Of a stretch of 64,000 nt of DNA, positions 39,562-47,967 are shown one piece after another; position 1 is the stretch's first letter; each line of letters opens with the position of its first letter. This stretch comes from Chelatococcus asaccharovorans (GTDB lineage: Bacteria; Pseudomonadota; Alphaproteobacteria; Rhizobiales; Beijerinckiaceae). The notes beneath the pieces are model-generated. The model ran no database searches. It worked only from the letters and a program-made list of their open reading frames with translations, and was not told the origin of the DNA. Both the position numbers and the translations under genes were made by a program. Where the stretch lies: assembly GCF_003201475.1 (NCBI RefSeq), contig NZ_QJJK01000011.1, forward strand, positions 1 through 64,000. The letters run 5' to 3'.

Positions 39562-40566
39562 ATGACCCTTGCCCCCGCTCCGTCCCAATCCCTCGCCGAG
39601 CATGTCGTGGCCGTGGAGGCCGGCGCCCATGTCATCGGTCTGGCCTGGCTCGGACCGAAGGCGGCTTTCGCCCTGGCCGACGGCCGGGTGCTCCTGACCG
39701 ACGGGCGTGAGGCGGCGCGTGTGGCCCCCCACCCCGGTGGCGGCATCCTCGTTGCCGCTCGGGCGGGCGACACGCTGATCACCGGCGGGGACGACGGGCG
39801 TGTCGTCGCCACCGCCCCTGATGGCACAAGCGCCGAGCGCGGCAAGGAGCAAGGCCGCTGGATCGACGCGGTCACCGGCGGCCGCGACGGGGCCATCGCC
39901 TGGAGCGCGGGCAAGACGGTGCGCACGCGCGACGGCAAGGGCCAGTTGCGCTCCTTCACCGCGCCGACCACGGCGCAGGGCCTGGCCTTCATGCCCAAGG
40001 GCTATCGCCTTGCAATCGCCCACTACAATGGCGTGACGCTCTGGTTTCCCAATACCGATGCGACGCCCGATGTGCTGGCCTGGAAGGGATCGCATCTCGG
40101 CGTAACGGTCTCCCCGGACGGCCAGTATGTCGTCACCGCCATGCAGGAGAATTCCCTGCATGGCTGGCGGCTCTCCGACCGGAAGGATATGCGGATGAGC
40201 GGCTATCCCAGCAAGACGCGCTCCCTGTCCTGGTCGCATGACGGCAACTGGCTGGCGACGTCGGGCGCGGAGGCGGCCATCATCTGGCCCTTCGACAAAC
40301 AGGGCCCGATGGGGCGCGCTCCGCGTGAATGCGGCGTCCGGCCGGTGCGCGTGGCTCGTGTCGCCTTCCATCCCAGAGCGCTGGTGCTGGCCAGCGCCTA
40401 TGAGGATGGCACCGTTCTCCTCATCCGCCTGACGGATGCTTCGGAGCTTCTGGTGCAGAACGCCACCGGCGCGTCGATCACCGCGCTCGCCTGGGATGAC
40501 AGCGGCCGCAGCCTTGCCTTCGGCGATGAAGCCGGCAACGGCGGGCTGTTCACCCTTCCGAGCTGA
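39562..40566 (+). CDS. WD40-repeat protein of the zinc cluster
   Basis: A 334-residue protein made of WD40-type blades. Repeats are visible in GVTVSPDGQYVVTAMQ, SLSWSHDGNWLATSGAEAAI and VAFHPRALVLASAYEDGTV, each with the Trp/Asp pattern, suggesting a six- or seven-bladed propeller with no signal peptide. It is cytoplasmic and most likely a binding scaffold. The gene sits between the COG0523 GTPase (98 bp upstream) and a 93-residue gene (6 bp downstream), so the three are probably one unit. I recall the GTPase-WD40 pairing from other Hyphomicrobiales; the function is unreported to my knowledge. Confidence 0.82.
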   Translation: MTLAPAPSQSLAEHVVAVEAGAHVIGLAWLGPKAAFALADGRVLLTDGREAARVAPHPGGGILVAARAGDTLITGGDDGRVVATAPDGTSAERGKEQGRWIDAVTGGRDGAIAWSAGKTVRTRDGKGQLRSFTAPTTAQGLAFMPKGYRLAIAHYNGVTLWFPNTDATPDVLAWKGSHLGVTVSPDGQYVVTAMQENSLHGWRLSDRKDMRMSGYPSKTRSLSWSHDGNWLATSGAEAAIIWPFDKQGPMGRAPRECGVRPVRVARVAFHPRALVLASAYEDGTVLLIRLTDASELLVQNATGASITALAWDDSGRSLAFGDEAGNGGLFTLPS

Positions 40567-40572
40567 CGCGCG

Positions 40573-40854
40573 ATGCGGTTCGGCCTGTTCGGACGCAAGG
40601 ACAAGCGCGGCGAAAACCCGGCTCTGGTCGCGATCAAGCTTTTGGTGCGTGAGATCGCGGGCCTGTCCGAGGACACGGTGATCGCGGCCAATGAAATCAT
40701 CTGTGCCGACCCTTCCTGCCCCGGCACCGAGACTGTCGTGCTGATCATGGAGCCGGGCCAGGAAACGCGCGCCATCAAGATTTCGCTGGCCGCCGACGAG
40801 ATCACCCGCGCCGACGTGGAAGCGGCGCTGTCTGAAGCACGGGACGCATCCTAG
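40573..40854 (+). CDS. Conserved 93-residue hypothetical protein
   Basis: A small acidic protein starting six bases after the WD40 gene. Its middle contains ANEIICADPSCPGTETVVLI, with two Cys seven residues apart, then a strand-rich half with LIMEPGQETRAIKISLAADE and an acidic C-terminal helix. It carries no transmembrane segment. It forms the end of the COG0523-WD40 unit, so it may be a client or partner of the metal GTPase. No named family is recognised. Confidence 0.75.
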   Translation: MRFGLFGRKDKRGENPALVAIKLLVREIAGLSEDTVIAANEIICADPSCPGTETVVLIMEPGQETRAIKISLAADEITRADVEAALSEARDAS

Positions 40855-40901
40855 AGGCTGTCAGGCTCCATACCCCTAGCCCTTCTCATGGACGCCAGGG
40901 T

Positions 40902-41074
40902 GATCCCTCCCCTTCAGGGGAGGGTGGCCTCGCGTCAGCGAGGTCGGGTGGGGTCACGAGGCCGGGGGCGATGTCCCGCTGGCCACGTAGCTGTTGCCAT
41001 CTTCCGGCGGGTCGGCAACAGGTCGACCCCACCCTGCGCCTTCGGCGCCACCCTCCCCTTCAGGGGAGGGATCA
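40902..41074. repeat. Paired REP-like palindromes
   Basis: GATCCCTCCCCTTCAGGGGA at 40903-40922 and CTCCCCTTCAGGGGAGGGAT at 41053-41072 are inverted copies flanking a central stretch with GGTCGGGTGGGGTC and GACCCCACCCTGCG. Each copy is itself a hairpin. This is the CCCTCCCC...GGTGGGGTC type of repeat that recurs in this order. It fills most of the 342-bp gap 40855-41196, which holds no gene. Confidence 0.8.
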
Positions 41075-41196
41075 GCGCGGCGGATGAGAGCCGTAGCTTG
41101 GCGACTGCCACTGACTTGATGACGTGCGGGTATTCCGACCGATACCATTCCTTAACCCTGTGCTTTAAAAGATCAGGGCATGATCTCCAGAACGCC

Positions 41197-41703
41197 ATGA
41201 TCTCCAGAACGCTTGGCCTCGCAACCGGTCTCCTTGCTGCCGTCGCCGGCACGCAGGCGCCTGAATTCGCGCAGCAATATCGCCAGCGTCTCGGCGGAGC
41301 GATCGACGAGCTGAAGGGGGTGGTGCAGCGATTCGATACGGACGCGAGCGCGGCGGGCATCGACCGCGGCGAGGCCCTGAAGCGTCTCGCCCAGAGCGGC
41401 GACGGCTTCACGGCCCGCCATGGTGCCAGCATGGCTCAGGTCACGGGGCGTCTCGCGCGGCTGGAGGATCAGCAGCAGGCCTTTCGCGAAGCAGGGCCCC
41501 TGTGGCGCCTCGTGGTCTTCGCGCAATCCGCGGATCCCGACATCACGCGCAACACCTGGCAGGATTTCGAGCCCGCGACACCGGTGACCGCGGAGAGCTT
41601 CACCATCGGTGGGCTCGCGTTCTTCGCCGGCTATGGCTTTATCCGCGCCTTCGCGAAGCCGTTCCATCGCCGCCGACGGCGCCCGGCCGCAACGCGCGCT
41701 TGA
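41197..41703 (+). CDS. DUF2937-like membrane protein
   Basis: A 168-residue protein from ATG 41197 (MISRTLGLATGLLAAVAGTQ). The N-terminal hydrophobic helix is followed by FAQQYRQRLGGAIDELKGVV, a helical middle, and a second helix (TIGGLAFFAGYGFIRAFAKP) before a basic tail RRRRRPAATRA. The layout and the opening EFAQQYRQRLGGAIDEL match DUF2937 proteins, whose function is unknown. An anionic-phospholipid interaction through the basic tail is conceivable. It stands alone after the repeat-filled gap and converges with the next gene. Confidence 0.75.
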   Translation: MISRTLGLATGLLAAVAGTQAPEFAQQYRQRLGGAIDELKGVVQRFDTDASAAGIDRGEALKRLAQSGDGFTARHGASMAQVTGRLARLEDQQQAFREAGPLWRLVVFAQSADPDITRNTWQDFEPATPVTAESFTIGGLAFFAGYGFIRAFAKPFHRRRRRPAATRA

Positions 41704-41712
41704 GAGGGGCCC

Positions 41713-42039
41713 TCAGCGCTGCGCCGGGAACACCACGAAGAAGCCAAGGCCATCACGCGCCGGCAGCGGCAAAAGCCGTTCCACGACGCCGCGGCGCTTG
41801 CCGTCCAGCAACAGCCGGCCGACCGGCTGGAAGAGCGTCTCGCCGCTGGTCGGCGTCGCGGGATCGATCAGGATGGCGACGCTGCGGACGGGGCGGCCGC
41901 CACGGCCTTCAAGCAGCGCGAGGAGATGAGCCTCGGCATCCAATCGGACCTTGCCCCTGAGATCGATGACCGCCTCCGCGTCGTCGCGGCCCAGCCCTCC
42001 CCGCAGCTTGTCGGCGTAGAAGTCGTCAAAAAACGGCAT
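41713..42039 (-). CDS. Hypothetical protein after homospermidine synthase
   Basis: A 108-residue frame from the ATG at 42039 (MPFFDDFYADKLRGGL); a TTG at 42177 would extend it by 46 residues that look less protein-like. It lies 174 bp past the homospermidine synthase stop on the same strand. No transmembrane segment or motif is visible. The sequence GRVLLDGK-like core and Arg-rich strands give no family. It could be a genuine small gene or an open frame in GC-rich DNA. Confidence 0.45.
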   Translation of the reverse strand: MPFFDDFYADKLRGGLGRDDAEAVIDLRGKVRLDAEAHLLALLEGRGGRPVRSVAILIDPATPTSGETLFQPVGRLLLDGKRRGVVERLLPLPARDGLGFFVVFPAQR

Positions 42040-42213
42040 CAGTCCACTCAGTCCTTGCGGGCGACGAAACGGCACCGGGTCACCCCGTGCGGCCGTTCCG
42101 GCAGGCCCTGTTTGCGCCATCAGGATGGCTGGGAAAAGTTGCGGATTGTCCAAAGGGACGCCCGCCTTTTCCGGCAAAGCGACAATTCACCCTGCCACTA
42201 TGCGTCGCTTTTT

Positions 42214-43644
42214 TCAGCGCACAATAACGTTCTTGAACTGCCAGGGGTCGTCGAGGTCGAGATCCTCCGGAAACAGGACGCCCCGATCCTTGAGCGGCGT
42301 CCAGTCGGTATAGGTGCCGATGACGGATCCGAGATACGGCCGCTGCACCTCAAGACACCGGCGATAATCCATCTCATCGGCCTCCACGATGCCGCGATCG
42401 GGATTCTCGAGCATCCAGACGATACCCGCCAGAACCGCCGATGTGACCTGCAGGCCCGTGGCGTTCTGGTAGGGCGCAAGCGTCCGCGCCTCCTGGATGG
42501 AGAGCTGCGAGCCATACCAATAGGCGTTCTTGCCGTGGCCGTAGATGAGGACGCCCAGTTCGTCGATGCCGTCCAGAATCTCGTTCTCGTCGAGGATGCG
42601 CCACTCCGGCTGAGGCTGCCACTGCGCACCGGCCATCTCGTCGAGCGACAGCACAGCGTCGTCGCAGGGATGGTAGGCGTAGTGGCATGTGGGGCGATAG
42701 GCGACCTTATCTCCATCACGCACCGTGAAGTAGTCAGAGATCGAGATCGCCTCATTGTGTGTGATGAGAAAGCCGTACTGCGCCTGCGGCGTCGGCGTCC
42801 AGGAACGCACGCGCGTCCCGGCGCCGGGACGCATCAGATAGATCGCGGCGCCGCAACCCGTCTCATGACGGCGCCCTTCCGGCGGCAGGTCTTTCTCGTG
42901 GCTGCCCCAGCCGAGTTCCGCGGGCTGCAGTCCCTCGCCGACGAAGCCCTCGACGGACCAGGTGTTCACGAAGATCCCGCGCGGGCGCGGCGACTTGGCG
43001 CGCTGCGTATCGCGCTCGGCGATATGGATGCCCTTGACCCCGACACGCTGCATCAGCCGCGCCCACTCCTCGCGGCCAGCCGGTGCACCCGCATCGATGC
43101 CAAGATCCGCGGCCACATTGACGAGGGCCTGCTTCACAAGCCAGGAGACCATGCCGGGGTTGGCCCCGCAGCAGTTCACGGCCGTGACCCCACCGGGCCG
43201 GCGGCGACGCAGGTCGAGCAGGCTCTCCCGCAGGGCATAGTTCGAGCGCTCGGCCACGCTGGCGTGCGGGTTGGCGTAAAACCCGGCCCAGGGCTCCACC
43301 ACCGTGTCGATATAGAAGGCATCGACATCCCGGGCGAAGTCCATCATGGCGACCGACGAGACATCGACCGACAGGTTCACGATCAGCCCGCGGCCGGGAC
43401 CCTGCGTGAGCAGTGGCGTCAGGATTTCGCGAAAATTGTCGGGCGTGAGAGCACGCGCGATGAAGTTGAGTCCACGCTCCTTCGCCAGGCCACGGATGTC
43501 CCCCTCAGGGGCGATGATCGTGAACTTGGCCTTGTCATGCGCGAGATGCCGCTCGAGCAGCGGCAGGACACCCCGACCGATGGAGCCGAAGCCCACCAGC
43601 ACGATAGGGCCGTCGAAACGGGCGTGAACAGGCCAGTCTGTCAT
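42214..43644 (-). CDS. hss: Homospermidine synthase
   Basis: A 476-residue NAD-dependent enzyme that builds homospermidine from two putrescines. The start MTDWPVHARFDGPIVLVGFG at ATG 43644 gives the Rossmann glycine loop GFGSIGRGVLP directly. Downstream, CCGANPGMVSWLVKQAL, EWARLMQRVGVKGIHIAERD and HNEAISISDYFTV are family-typical, and length fits bacterial HSS. Homospermidine is the main polyamine of many rhizobia. Ornithine decarboxylase, two genes upstream on the same strand, makes the putrescine it needs, with a GNAT gene between. Assignment is firm. Confidence 0.95.
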   Translation of the reverse strand: MTDWPVHARFDGPIVLVGFGSIGRGVLPLLERHLAHDKAKFTIIAPEGDIRGLAKERGLNFIARALTPDNFREILTPLLTQGPGRGLIVNLSVDVSSVAMMDFARDVDAFYIDTVVEPWAGFYANPHASVAERSNYALRESLLDLRRRRPGGVTAVNCCGANPGMVSWLVKQALVNVAADLGIDAGAPAGREEWARLMQRVGVKGIHIAERDTQRAKSPRPRGIFVNTWSVEGFVGEGLQPAELGWGSHEKDLPPEGRRHETGCGAAIYLMRPGAGTRVRSWTPTPQAQYGFLITHNEAISISDYFTVRDGDKVAYRPTCHYAYHPCDDAVLSLDEMAGAQWQPQPEWRILDENEILDGIDELGVLIYGHGKNAYWYGSQLSIQEARTLAPYQNATGLQVTSAVLAGIVWMLENPDRGIVEADEMDYRRCLEVQRPYLGSVIGTYTDWTPLKDRGVLFPEDLDLDDPWQFKNVIVR

Positions 43645-43740
43645 TCTTTCTCTCCTCGGCGCTGGCGCGCCGTTACATGGGGCGGACGGAAGGAAGTCCA
43701 AATCCTCCGGTTGGATAGCGTATAGCCACACTCATCGAGA

Positions 43741-44280
43741 TCACGCAGCCTGCGCAACCTCAATGTCGACGGGTACCGATAGCAGCTTGCCGGTAGCAAA
43801 GACCAGACCACATGCGTTTTCGAGCGCGCCGGCCCTGAGTTCGCAGGCGAGAAAGCGCTCGGGCTCGTAAGGACCAGGCAGGCTGAGCGCCGTCGTCCGT
43901 CCGGCGGAGAAGCCAAAGCGCCGGTAATAGGGGGCATCGCCCACCAGGACAACCGCACCATGGCCGAGCGCCGCGGCCCGCCCGAGCGCCTCATGCATGA
44001 GCGCGGAGCCAAGCCCGCTGCCCTGCCGCTCTGCGCTCACGGCCAGCGGCCCGAGCAGCAGCGCCTCATGGGCGGACGTCGTGGCGATGGACCACAGGCG
44101 CAGCGTGCCGACAAGCGCGCCGTCGGCATCGATGGCGCTGAGCGCGAGGCCCTGCGCCGGCCGGCGACCTTCCCGCAAACGCTCGCAGGTCTTCATGAAG
44201 CGGCCGGGCCCGAACGCCCGGTCGAGCAGACCCTCGCGCGCCGGAATGTCGGCGGTGATTTCATCGCGGATCATGATCAT
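43741..44280 (-). CDS. GNAT N-acetyltransferase
   Basis: A 179-residue GCN5-type acetyltransferase starting MIMIRDEITADIPAREGLLD behind GGAGCCACGACC. The acetyl-CoA loop is ERQGSGLGSALMHEALGRA (motif A, about residues 89-107), and VLVGDAPYYRRFGFSAG carries the fourth strand and the YY pair of the YhbS-like group. Between ornithine decarboxylase and homospermidine synthase, it might acetylate a polyamine, but this is inference from position only. It is followed after 96 bp by homospermidine synthase. The 358-bp gap upstream (44281-44638) holds a palindromic element. Confidence 0.85.
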   Translation of the reverse strand: MIMIRDEITADIPAREGLLDRAFGPGRFMKTCERLREGRRPAQGLALSAIDADGALVGTLRLWSIATTSAHEALLLGPLAVSAERQGSGLGSALMHEALGRAAALGHGAVVLVGDAPYYRRFGFSAGRTTALSLPGPYEPERFLACELRAGALENACGLVFATGKLLSVPVDIEVAQAA

Positions 44281-44454
44281 GGTCGTGGCTCCTTCGCGCA
44301 CGCCGTGGGAGCGCCATCGGCCGCACGTCACCCCGCTGGGCCGCATACCGGCCATCAGGATGTCGTGGAGCCAATGCGATCTGATAACATCAGATCGCCG
44401 CTCGTCGTTCTTGTTTGCCTTTATGGAAATCGGGCCGCCGGCGCCTGCCGGCAG

Positions 44455-44561
44455 CTAGAGCAATTCCCGCGGAAGTGTGTAGCGGTTCCGCGTCCGGAAT
44501 TGCGTAAAGCCAAGGAGACAGAGCCTTTCCGGCGAACCGGATTTCGCCGGAAATGCTCTAG
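44455..44561. repeat. 107-bp palindromic element, copy D
   Basis: Begins CTAGAGCAATTCC and ends GGAAATGCTCTAG. It aligns with the copy at 20022-20127 (GAAGTG...GGTTC...CGCGT, then TTGCGTAAAGCCAAGGAGAC), with matched changes in the two arms: CGCGGAA/CCGCG here where copy C has CGAGCGAA/TTCGCG. Confidence 0.8.
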
Positions 44562-44638
44562 CGGCGCCGGAATCCAGCTCGCTGCGTCCTGGACACCGCG
44601 CGCGCGGCCGGGCGATGCCGGCCGCGCCTGAAGCGCTC

Positions 44639-45769
44639 TCAGATATGGTAGGATCGCAACGGCGGGAAGCCGTTGAAGGCCACCGCCGAGTAGGTCGTGG
44701 TGTAGGCACCAGTCCCTTCGATCAAGACCTTGTCGCCGATGGCGAGACTGACCGGCAGGGCGTAAGGCGTACGCTCATAGAGAACGTCCGCCGAATCGCA
44801 GGTCGGACCGGCAATGATGCAATCGCTCATCTCGTCGCCGTCGTGCGGCGTACGGATCGGGTAGCGGATCGCCTCATCCATGGTCTCCGCCAGGCCACCG
44901 AACTTGCCGATGTCGAGGTAGACCCAGCGGATATCCTCCTCGGCGCTCTTCGTGGAGACGAGGACGACCTCGGCCTCGATGATGCCGGCATTGCCCACCA
45001 TGCCACGGCCCGGCTCGATGATCGTCTCCGGGATGGCATTGCCGAAATGGCGCATCAGGCCTTCGAAGATCGACGAACCATAGGTCTCCACCGCGGGAAC
45101 GTCGCGGAGATACTTAGCCGGAAAACCGCCGCCGAGATTGACCATCGACAGATGGATGCCGCGCTCGGCACAGGCACGGAACACACCCGCCGCCGAGGCG
45201 AGCGCCTGGTCCCAGGCTTGCGGATTGCCCTGCTGCGAGCCGACATGGAAGGAGACGCCGTAAGCCTCGAGGCCGAGACGATGGGCATGCTCCAGCACCT
45301 CGACCGCGAGCGAGGGCTCGCAACCGAACTTGCGCGACAGGGGCCATTCGGCGCCGGCACCGTCGCAGAGGATGCGGCAGAACACCCGCGATCCAGGTGC
45401 CGCACGCGCAACCTTCTCCACTTCGGCCGCGCAATCGACGGCGAAGAGGCGCACGCCCAGCTCGAAGGCACGCGCGACATCGCGCTCCTTCTTGATGGTA
45501 TTGCCGAAGGAGATGCGGTCGGGCGTCGCGCCGGCAGCCAGCGCCATCTCGATCTCCACGACCGAAGCCGTATCGAAGGACGAGCCCAGCGAGGCGAGCA
45601 GCGACAGCACTTCCGGTGAAGGATTGGCCTTCACCGCGTAGAACACGCGGCTGTCAGGCAGCGACCTGGCAAAGGCCATGTAGTTGTCGCGGACGACCTC
45701 AAGATCGACCACCAGGCAGGGGCCGTCTTCGCGTCGGTTACGCAGGAATTCGCGAATGCGCTCTGTCAT
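44639..45769 (-). CDS. Ornithine decarboxylase (alanine-racemase fold)
   Basis: A 376-residue PLP enzyme of the eukaryote-like, fold-III decarboxylase family, starting at ATG 45769 (MTERIREFLRNRRED). The Schiff-base lysine is Lys47 in FYAVKANP, the glycine loop is VNLGGGFPAKYL, GIIEAEVVLVS and the substrate-contacting Cys-Asp pair is GPTCDSADVLYE. It turns ornithine into putrescine; lysine decarboxylation is also seen in some members. The gene opens the polyamine cluster, followed by GNAT and homospermidine synthase. A structured leader of about 400 nt precedes it, with features of an attenuator. Confidence 0.95.
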   Translation of the reverse strand: MTERIREFLRNRREDGPCLVVDLEVVRDNYMAFARSLPDSRVFYAVKANPSPEVLSLLASLGSSFDTASVVEIEMALAAGATPDRISFGNTIKKERDVARAFELGVRLFAVDCAAEVEKVARAAPGSRVFCRILCDGAGAEWPLSRKFGCEPSLAVEVLEHAHRLGLEAYGVSFHVGSQQGNPQAWDQALASAAGVFRACAERGIHLSMVNLGGGFPAKYLRDVPAVETYGSSIFEGLMRHFGNAIPETIIEPGRGMVGNAGIIEAEVVLVSTKSAEEDIRWVYLDIGKFGGLAETMDEAIRYPIRTPHDGDEMSDCIIAGPTCDSADVLYERTPYALPVSLAIGDKVLIEGTGAYTTTYSAVAFNGFPPLRSYHI

Positions 45770-45790
45770 GGCACTCTCCCAAAAAATCAC

Positions 45791-46200
45791 AAGGGGCGCG
45801 TCTTGCGCCCGGCATGATGCGGAGACAGCTATCCACGCCGACGCGCTGTGGAGACGCGACGACGGTGACGGCTGTTAACCGACCGTGCTGCCTTGGATTG
45901 GATGGGAAAACTCCCTCCGCACGCCCGGCAATGAAGGACAAGCCTCTTCGGTAGCCCGGGCCGGCCTGTGGAAAGCCGGCAGAGACCAAAAAAGCCCGTT
46001 CCGTCGTTGCTTTAAGCCGCGTCCCCCGCTTGAGAACGGGGTGCGCCGGTTTCGCCTCCGGCTGCCAGTCAAGTGTTCGGAACGAAGACCTGATGGGGTC
46101 TGGCGTTCCGGGCGGCTGTCCGGCCTCTTGTCCGGATGCCCACCGACTAGCACACGGCCACAGGCACGTGCGAAATAGGGCAGAGCGGTACATAGTGCGG
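45791..46200 (-). promoter_or_regulatory. Structured leader of ornithine decarboxylase (speF-like)
   Basis: Read on the minus strand this gap has many stable stems. TCCGG-ACAAGAGG-CCGGA is near 46120. CCCCG-TTCTCAAG-CGGGG is at 46041-46024. GAACGGG at 46001-45995 can instead pair with CCCGTTC at 46040-46034 and is followed by six U (45993-45988), a terminator shape. GCCGGC-TTTCCACAG-GCCGGC follows. The two central stems share CCCGTTC and cannot both form. A conserved leader (speF motif) is known upstream of such decarboxylase genes in alphaproteobacteria. I recognise the position and style but cannot align to the family. Confidence 0.55.
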
Positions 46201-46377
46201 TTCGCCGCCGAGCTCAAGGGGAGAATGAGGAAAAGCGAAAGAATTTTGCAGCGCGGCGTCCTGCCCTACCGAGGCCTCACGGGGCCTTCACTATCCTGCG
46301 AAATCTGATGGAATGCGCCTCTGATTGTCATTAGATGTGCGATCATCGCAACGGTCGCCTTCCAACGTTTGAGCCTG

Positions 46378-47967
46378 ATGAAAAAGCTGTCGCGCCGCCG
46401 CCTTCTCGAACTGATGTCCGCCACCGCCCTGCTCTCCCCCACGATGGCGCTGGCCCAGACGTCTCCTGCGCAAACCGACACGTCCTCCGGCGGTGCGCCG
46501 CCGCAAGCGACCCCGCAATTCGTCTATGACGACGTGGTGCGGCGGGCCCGCGAGCTCGGCGCCGTGCCGTTCGAGCCCAACCCACCCCCCCTGCCGGAAC
46601 CGCTCGCGCGTCTGGACTACGACAGCTATCGCGACATTCGCTTCCGCCCGGAGCGCTCCCTGCTCGCCCAGGGCGGTGGCCAGTTCCGCATGCAGATGTT
46701 CCACCCCGGCTTCCTGTTCAAGCGGCCGGTGACCGTGAACATCATCCGCGAGGGTGTGCCGACGCCGGTTCCTTATTCGGCTCAGCTCTTCGACTATGGG
46801 CGCAACAAGTTCGACAAGCCGCTGCCGGTTAATACGGGCTTTGCCGGCTTCCGGCTTCATTACCCGCTCAACGATCCGCGCGTCCATGATGAGCTCATCG
46901 CCTTCCTCGGCGCGAGCTATTTCCGGTTCCTCGGCCGCGACCAGCGCTATGGCCTGTCCGCGCGCGGCCTCGCCATCAACGCGGGTGGGGAGGAGGAATT
47001 CCCGTTCTTTCGCGAATTCTGGATCGAGAATCCGACCCCCGATGCAGAGCGGGTCGTGATCTATGCGCTGCTCGACAGTGCTTCCATCACCGGCGCCTTC
47101 CAGTTTCTTGTCTATCCCTCGAAGGAAACGGTCGTCGACGTCACCGCGACGCTTTTTCCGCGCAAGACGATCACCAGGCTCGGCATCGCGCCGCTCACGT
47201 CCATGTATTACGTGGGCGAGAACGACCGGCGCTTCCTCGACGAATATCGCCCCGAGCTGCATGATTCGGACGGGCTTCTCATCCATTCCGGCACCGGGGA
47301 ATGGATCTGGCGCCCGCTGCGCAACCCGCGCGAGCTGGCGACCTCCGCCTTCGTGGAAAACAATCTGCGCGGCTTCGGTCTTCTGCAGCGGGACCGCATC
47401 TTCGAGCACTATCAGGACCTTGATCTCCACTACGAGCTCAGGCCGGGCTACTGGGTGGAGCCACGCGGCAACTGGGGCGAAGGCCATGTCGAGCTGGTCG
47501 AGATTCCGACCAATGAGGAGACGAACGACAACATCGTCGCGAGCTGGGTGCCGCGGACACCGGCCGAGCCGGGCCAGACGCTCGTCTACCGCTATCGAAT
47601 CACGTCGCTTGGCAATGCCGACCAGCTCCATCCCGGCGGTCGGGCCTTGAATACCTATCAGACGAAACCGAAGGCCGCCGGGTCACCGGAAGAGGTGAAG
47701 CCCGGCACCCGACGCTTCCTGATTGATTTTGCGGGCGATGACCTCGCCTATTTCGCGCGCGATCCCAATCTCGTCGAGATCGACGCTTCCCTGTCAGCGG
47801 GACGCGTGGTGCGCAGCTATCTCGTGCCCAACCCGAAGGTGCGGGGCCTGCGCGCCGCCATCGACATCGAGGTGGAGCCCGGCCAGCAGGTCGATATCCG
47901 CGCCTTCCTTCGCTCCGGCAACCGTGCGCTCACCGAGACCTGGATCTTCCCCTGGAAGGCCGAGTGA
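46378..47967 (+). CDS. Periplasmic glucan biosynthesis protein, OpgG/OpgD family (paralogue 3)
   Basis: A 529-residue third OpgG-family protein, starting ATG 46378 (MKKLSRRRLLELMSATALL). The RRR n-region before the hydrophobic stretch resembles a Tat signal, with cleavage near MALAQTSP. The MdoG landmarks recur: FLGASYFRFLGRDQRYGLSA, HDSDGLLIHSGTGEWIWRPL, NLRGFGLLQRDRIFEHYQD and FLRSGNRALTETWIFPWKAE. It is less like paralogues 1 and 2 than they are like each other, and has an extra Pro-rich loop at residues 40-60. It is divergent from the ornithine decarboxylase leader. The family acts on periplasmic beta-glucan. Confidence 0.92.
   Translation: MKKLSRRRLLELMSATALLSPTMALAQTSPAQTDTSSGGAPPQATPQFVYDDVVRRARELGAVPFEPNPPPLPEPLARLDYDSYRDIRFRPERSLLAQGGGQFRMQMFHPGFLFKRPVTVNIIREGVPTPVPYSAQLFDYGRNKFDKPLPVNTGFAGFRLHYPLNDPRVHDELIAFLGASYFRFLGRDQRYGLSARGLAINAGGEEEFPFFREFWIENPTPDAERVVIYALLDSASITGAFQFLVYPSKETVVDVTATLFPRKTITRLGIAPLTSMYYVGENDRRFLDEYRPELHDSDGLLIHSGTGEWIWRPLRNPRELATSAFVENNLRGFGLLQRDRIFEHYQDLDLHYELRPGYWVEPRGNWGEGHVELVEIPTNEETNDNIVASWVPRTPAEPGQTLVYRYRITSLGNADQLHPGGRALNTYQTKPKAAGSPEEVKPGTRRFLIDFAGDDLAYFARDPNLVEIDASLSAGRVVRSYLVPNPKVRGLRAAIDIEVEPGQQVDIRAFLRSGNRALTETWIFPWKAE

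Noticed and set aside
41926..43725. A 599-codon frame antisense to homospermidine synthase
   Set aside because: Homospermidine synthase is well supported by its NAD loop and family motifs. The antisense product has no motif.
45738..46217. A 159-codon frame through the ornithine decarboxylase leader
   Set aside because: It overlaps all the RNA stems and the decarboxylase start. Its composition is Arg/Pro/Gly-rich. A short leader peptide within it cannot be excluded.
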